NCBI GenBank assembly: GCA_016705335.1
Contig: JADIYN010000078.1
Coordinates: forward strand, 1-64,000
Length of the DNA: 64,000 nucleotides
DNA from: Draconibacterium sp.
Lineage (GTDB): Bacteria > Bacteroidota > Bacteroidia > Bacteroidales > Prolixibacteraceae
Direction: 5' to 3'
The position numbers and the translations under genes are program-made. This document shows positions 61,544 through 64,000 of this stretch, piece by piece. Position 1 is the first letter of the stretch. Each line of letters opens with the position of its first letter. A model generated the notes under the pieces. It did not search any database. It was not told the DNA's origin and was given only the letters and a program-made list of their open reading frames with translations.

Positions 61544-61713
61544 ACAATAGACTTTTCCAAATTGGTTTTCGAATCAGCTCAAAATTAATTGTTTTTATTT
61601 GGTTTGAAGTGTAACTATCTTTTTGATTCAAATTGAACTTAATAAATCAGAGCTTGTTTTATTTATTAAATTCTGAATTGCAATTTAAAAGTCATAAAAA
61701 AAATCAGTAAAAA
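61544..61713. other. Intergenic, nothing recognised
   Basis: AT-rich spacer between divergent genes; presumably holds both promoters. Confidence 0.3.
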
Positions 61714-62556
61714 ATGAAAACCAGCGGAAAATTTACCCCACAACAAATTTCTGATTACCATAAAGATGGTTATGTGATTTTGAAAGGTTTATTAAATCAG
61801 CAGGAAGTTGAAAATCTGAGGGATAGGGCAAAATCAGATCGCGAAATGGACAGCCATTCTTTTCAACGCGATGATGGAACAGGCGCCAAAGTAAGGCTTT
61901 CGTTGTGGAATCATCCCGGAAACGGAATCTACGGAATGATCGCCCGCAGCCATAAAGTTGTCGATTCAGTTGAGCAACTTCTTGAAGACGAAGCGTACCA
62001 TTATCATTCGAAAATGATTATGAAGGAAGCAAAAGTTGGCGGTGCGTGGGCGTGGCATCAGGATTATGGTTACTGGTATGAAAACGGTGTTTTATTCCCC
62101 GATTTGTGTAGTGTTTTCATCGCTGTTGACGCTGCAACAGTAGAAAACGGGTGTTTGCAGGTACTAAAAGGTTCACATAAATTAGGAAGGATTAACCATG
62201 TTTTAACGGGCGATCAGGCTGGCGCCGATTTGGACCGTGTGGAGGAAATCAAAAAAAGGCTGGAACTTGTGCATGTTGAGTTGGGAAAAGGAGATGCTGT
62301 ATTTTTCCATAGTAACCTGTTACACCGATCAGACAGAAATAACTCTGAGAACCCGCGCTGGGCAATGATTTGCTGTTACAATGCAAAATCAAACAATCCG
62401 TATAAAGAGAGCCATCACCCACAATATACACCGCTCGTAAAAGTGCCCGACAGCGCAATTCTTGAAGCTGCACAAAATGCTGAAGTTGACAGTGAATCAT
62501 GGCTTGATGTAAACAGTGATAGCAGCGCGAAAGGGCTTGAGAAAAACCGCAATTAG
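61714..62556 (+). CDS. Phytanoyl-CoA dioxygenase (PhyH)-family Fe(II)/2-oxoglutarate oxygenase
   Basis: 280 residues, intact. YHKDGYVILKGLLNQQEVEN opens the fold. The iron site is WAWHQDYGYWYENG (HxD) and FFHSNLLHRSDRNNSENPRW (distal His, then the Arg for 2-oxoglutarate). VENGCLQVLKGSHKLGRINH is also typical. Hydroxylates a small molecule; the ectoine hydroxylase group is a relative, but no ectoine genes are nearby. Substrate unknown. Confidence 0.85.
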   Translation: MKTSGKFTPQQISDYHKDGYVILKGLLNQQEVENLRDRAKSDREMDSHSFQRDDGTGAKVRLSLWNHPGNGIYGMIARSHKVVDSVEQLLEDEAYHYHSKMIMKEAKVGGAWAWHQDYGYWYENGVLFPDLCSVFIAVDAATVENGCLQVLKGSHKLGRINHVLTGDQAGADLDRVEEIKKRLELVHVELGKGDAVFFHSNLLHRSDRNNSENPRWAMICCYNAKSNNPYKESHHPQYTPLVKVPDSAILEAAQNAEVDSESWLDVNSDSSAKGLEKNRN

Positions 62557-62559
62557 AAA

Positions 62560-62608
62560 TCTTTCGACTGCTCCAGGCCTTATGTTTACATGGAGCTTAG
62601 TCGAAAGA
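62560..62608. terminator. Long hairpin after the dioxygenase gene
   Basis: The outer stem pairs 62560-62569 with 62599-62608 (TCTTTCGACT/AGTCGAAAGA) and the inner pairs GCTCCA with TGGAGC, two bases bulged. Starts 4 bp after the stop codon. No T run follows, so it may be an RNA-stabilising structure or an intergenic palindrome. Confidence 0.5.
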
Positions 62609-62688
62609 TGAGTTATAGAGATTTGACATGAAACTATTGAAACGTAATACAGAAATATATCTAAACATTTCCATTCACAATAAACAAT

Positions 62689-63301
62689 TTAATTTTCAGC
62701 ATTAACATCTGCTATTTCGCTTAAAAAAGCAATCGATTTTTCAAGGTTTTTATTGGGAAATTTTTTCAAAATGAAAACGATTATTACAGCAATTACAACA
62801 CTTCCCGCCGTTTGTGCAATAAGCCAGTTCATATAATTGTACAGATCAATATTCAGAATAAATTTGGCACCAACTATTAAAAAAACAGGTGAAAGCAATG
62901 GAATAAAAACATACAACAACTGTGTTTCCCTAGTTTCCAGTAATTTCAGGTTTTCAAGTTTTAATTGCGTTTGAAGAACAGGTGTTTGGGCATTTATGCC
63001 ATAATGTAAAACAAGTTTTTTTATGCTGAAATAAATACTGTAGATTGAAAATGTAAATAAGATTAACCCGGGAATCAGAAATTTGAATTCAGATAAACTT
63101 GAAAGTGTGAAATTCACAACAAAAAGCAGAAAGAGAAAATTAACGATAATCTCAAAATAACCTGTCGATCTCAGTGAGTTCAAATTGTTTTTTAATTCTG
63201 TTCATACTCACTTCCATAAACAATGATTTGTTTATCCGCACTGTGTTTTCAAGTTTACTGTCAGTGCCATTCCAGATGGTTGATAATTCATGTAATTCCA
63301 T
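62689..63301 (-). CDS. Membrane protein paired with the ECF sigma factor, frameshifted
   Basis: About 204 residues from the ATG at 63301: MELHELSTIWNGTDSKLENT, and after one extra A near 63190, LNSLRSTGYFEIIVNFLFLL and further membrane helices (PGLILFTFSIYSIYFSIKKL, NYMNWLIAQTAGSVVIAVII). A cytoplasmic start followed by helices, 6 bp after the sigma-factor gene, suggests an anti-sigma-like or regulatory partner. No anti-sigma motif is recognised. Confidence 0.6.
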
Positions 63302-63306
63302 TTTAT

Positions 63307-63822
63307 TTAAAGTTTATTTGTTTTGAAATCCTTACTAAGTTTTGTTTTAATCCGGTTTAGTTTTGTTGAAACATTGCTTACCGAAATTCCAAGTATTTCT
63401 GCAATTTCCTGATTTCTTTTCCCTTCGAGAAAAAGCACAATTACTGCCTTTTCAAAAGTTTTCAGTTGTTCGATGAACCGATATAAAAGTTTTAATTGTT
63501 CATCATAAATGTTTTCATCCCAAAACAAAATATGAGGTTGAGTGGATAATTCCCGGTGAATTTTATTTCGGGATTTTTCTTTTCTGTAAAATGAAATGGA
63601 GACATTTAAAGCAATCCTGTAAATCCAGGTAGAAATGGCAAATCTTGCGTTATATTCCGAAAATGACTTCCACAATTGCAAAGTAATTTCCTGTACCAGA
63701 TCTTTAATTTCTTCATCGTTTTTGCCATAAACATTGGCAATTTTGAATATAAGTTTTTTGTTTCTTTCGAGTAATTCAAGAAATTCCTGCTCTGTTTGTT
63801 TTGAATGTTTCAATTTTTCCAA
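63307..63822 (-). CDS. ECF-type RNA polymerase sigma factor
   Basis: 171 residues, intact. Region 2: DLVQEITLQLWKSFSEYNAR with FAISTWIYRIALNVSISFYR. Region 4: LKTFEKAVIVLFLEGKRNQE and IAEILGISVSNVSTKLNRIK, the helix-turn-helix for the -35 element. Sigma-70 family, extracytoplasmic-function type. It directs polymerase to a small regulon and probably autoregulates with the membrane protein that follows. Confidence 0.9.
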   Translation of the reverse strand: MEKLKHSKQTEQEFLELLERNKKLIFKIANVYGKNDEEIKDLVQEITLQLWKSFSEYNARFAISTWIYRIALNVSISFYRKEKSRNKIHRELSTQPHILFWDENIYDEQLKLLYRFIEQLKTFEKAVIVLFLEGKRNQEIAEILGISVSNVSTKLNRIKTKLSKDFKTNKL

Positions 63823-63931
63823 CTTTTGTTTTTGCTTAACTTCGAATTCATTCCATTATTCGCAAGCAGGGCAAAATTGTCACATTTTTATTGAAAAAAA
63901 ATAATATACAAATAAATTATATCCCTATTTT

Positions 63932-64000
63932 TCAGATAGTTAAACTAATTTCAAATTTTCCGGAACCAACTTTGAATGAGCCATTTTCAACATTAACCTT
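63932..64000 (-). CDS. C-terminal end of a gene cut by the right edge
   Basis: The minus-strand frame KVNVENGSFKVGSGKFEISL continues to a stop at 63932-63934. The alternating beta pattern suggests a beta-sandwich end. Too short to identify. Confidence 0.35.
   Translation of the reverse strand, partial: KVNVENGSFKVGSGKFEISLTI

Overview
The window looks like a low-GC member of the Bacteroidota (Bacteroidales/Marinilabiliales-like). The reasons are a Bacteroidetes-type tyrosine integrase, paired FKBP lipoproteins, a recF/DUF721 pair beside ndk and nrnA, a PhnP-like MBL hydrolase, and AAAGTTC-type intergenic repeats. Many genes, including housekeeping ones (recF, nrnA, gntP, nudix, FKBP, DnaB), are split by single-base shifts at A or T runs. 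I read these as homopolymer errors in the sequence, so split genes are annotated as whole loci with the break noted.

Region 1 (1 to about 29.7 kb) is a prophage-like element read mostly on the minus strand. From the right it has an integrase beside tRNA-Leu, a divergent S24 repressor/HTH switch, small early genes, DnaB, a VapE-like primase-helicase, an iteron cluster, and an accessory block (SLOG proteins, a phosphoribosyltransferase, a SymE-like toxin, a protein with an SSB-like tail, and a secreted CAP protein on the plus strand). At the left edge is a head module (S49 protease, scaffold-like protein, major capsid). Between the accessory block and the head module lies a cargo of about 10 kb: a Gabija pair (GajA/GajB), a very large DUF4011-type helicase, and a DnaQ-like exonuclease fused to BRCT. 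Many units have their own minus-strand terminator. Two kinds of repeated non-coding element occur here, including a leader-like element with compensatory stem changes.

Region 2 (29.9-34.7 kb) has tRNA-Leu, an AT-rich gene-poor stretch, tRNA-Arg, asnA and an MFS transporter.

Region 3 (34.7-51.8 kb) is the most unusual part. On the minus strand is a patatin phospholipase followed by two proteins with a nucleoside-deoxyribosyltransferase/TIR-like N-terminus and a TPR-S/DUF4071-like C-terminus. On the plus strand is a three-gene unit: a protein of about 1,800 residues joining two alpha/beta-hydrolase domains, an M17-N-like region, a CHAT protease and a TPR tail; an amidohydrolase; and a long TPR array ending in DUF2971. 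The domains match those of prokaryotic immune or self-killing systems. I propose two neighbouring conflict systems; this is inference.

Region 4 (51.8-64 kb) is ordinary chromosome: a membrane-NUDIX fusion, two FKBP lipoproteins, nrnA, ndk, DUF721, recF, a TPR membrane protein, ribH, an MgtC/DUF4010 protein, a GntP permease, a PhyH dioxygenase and an ECF sigma factor with a membrane partner.
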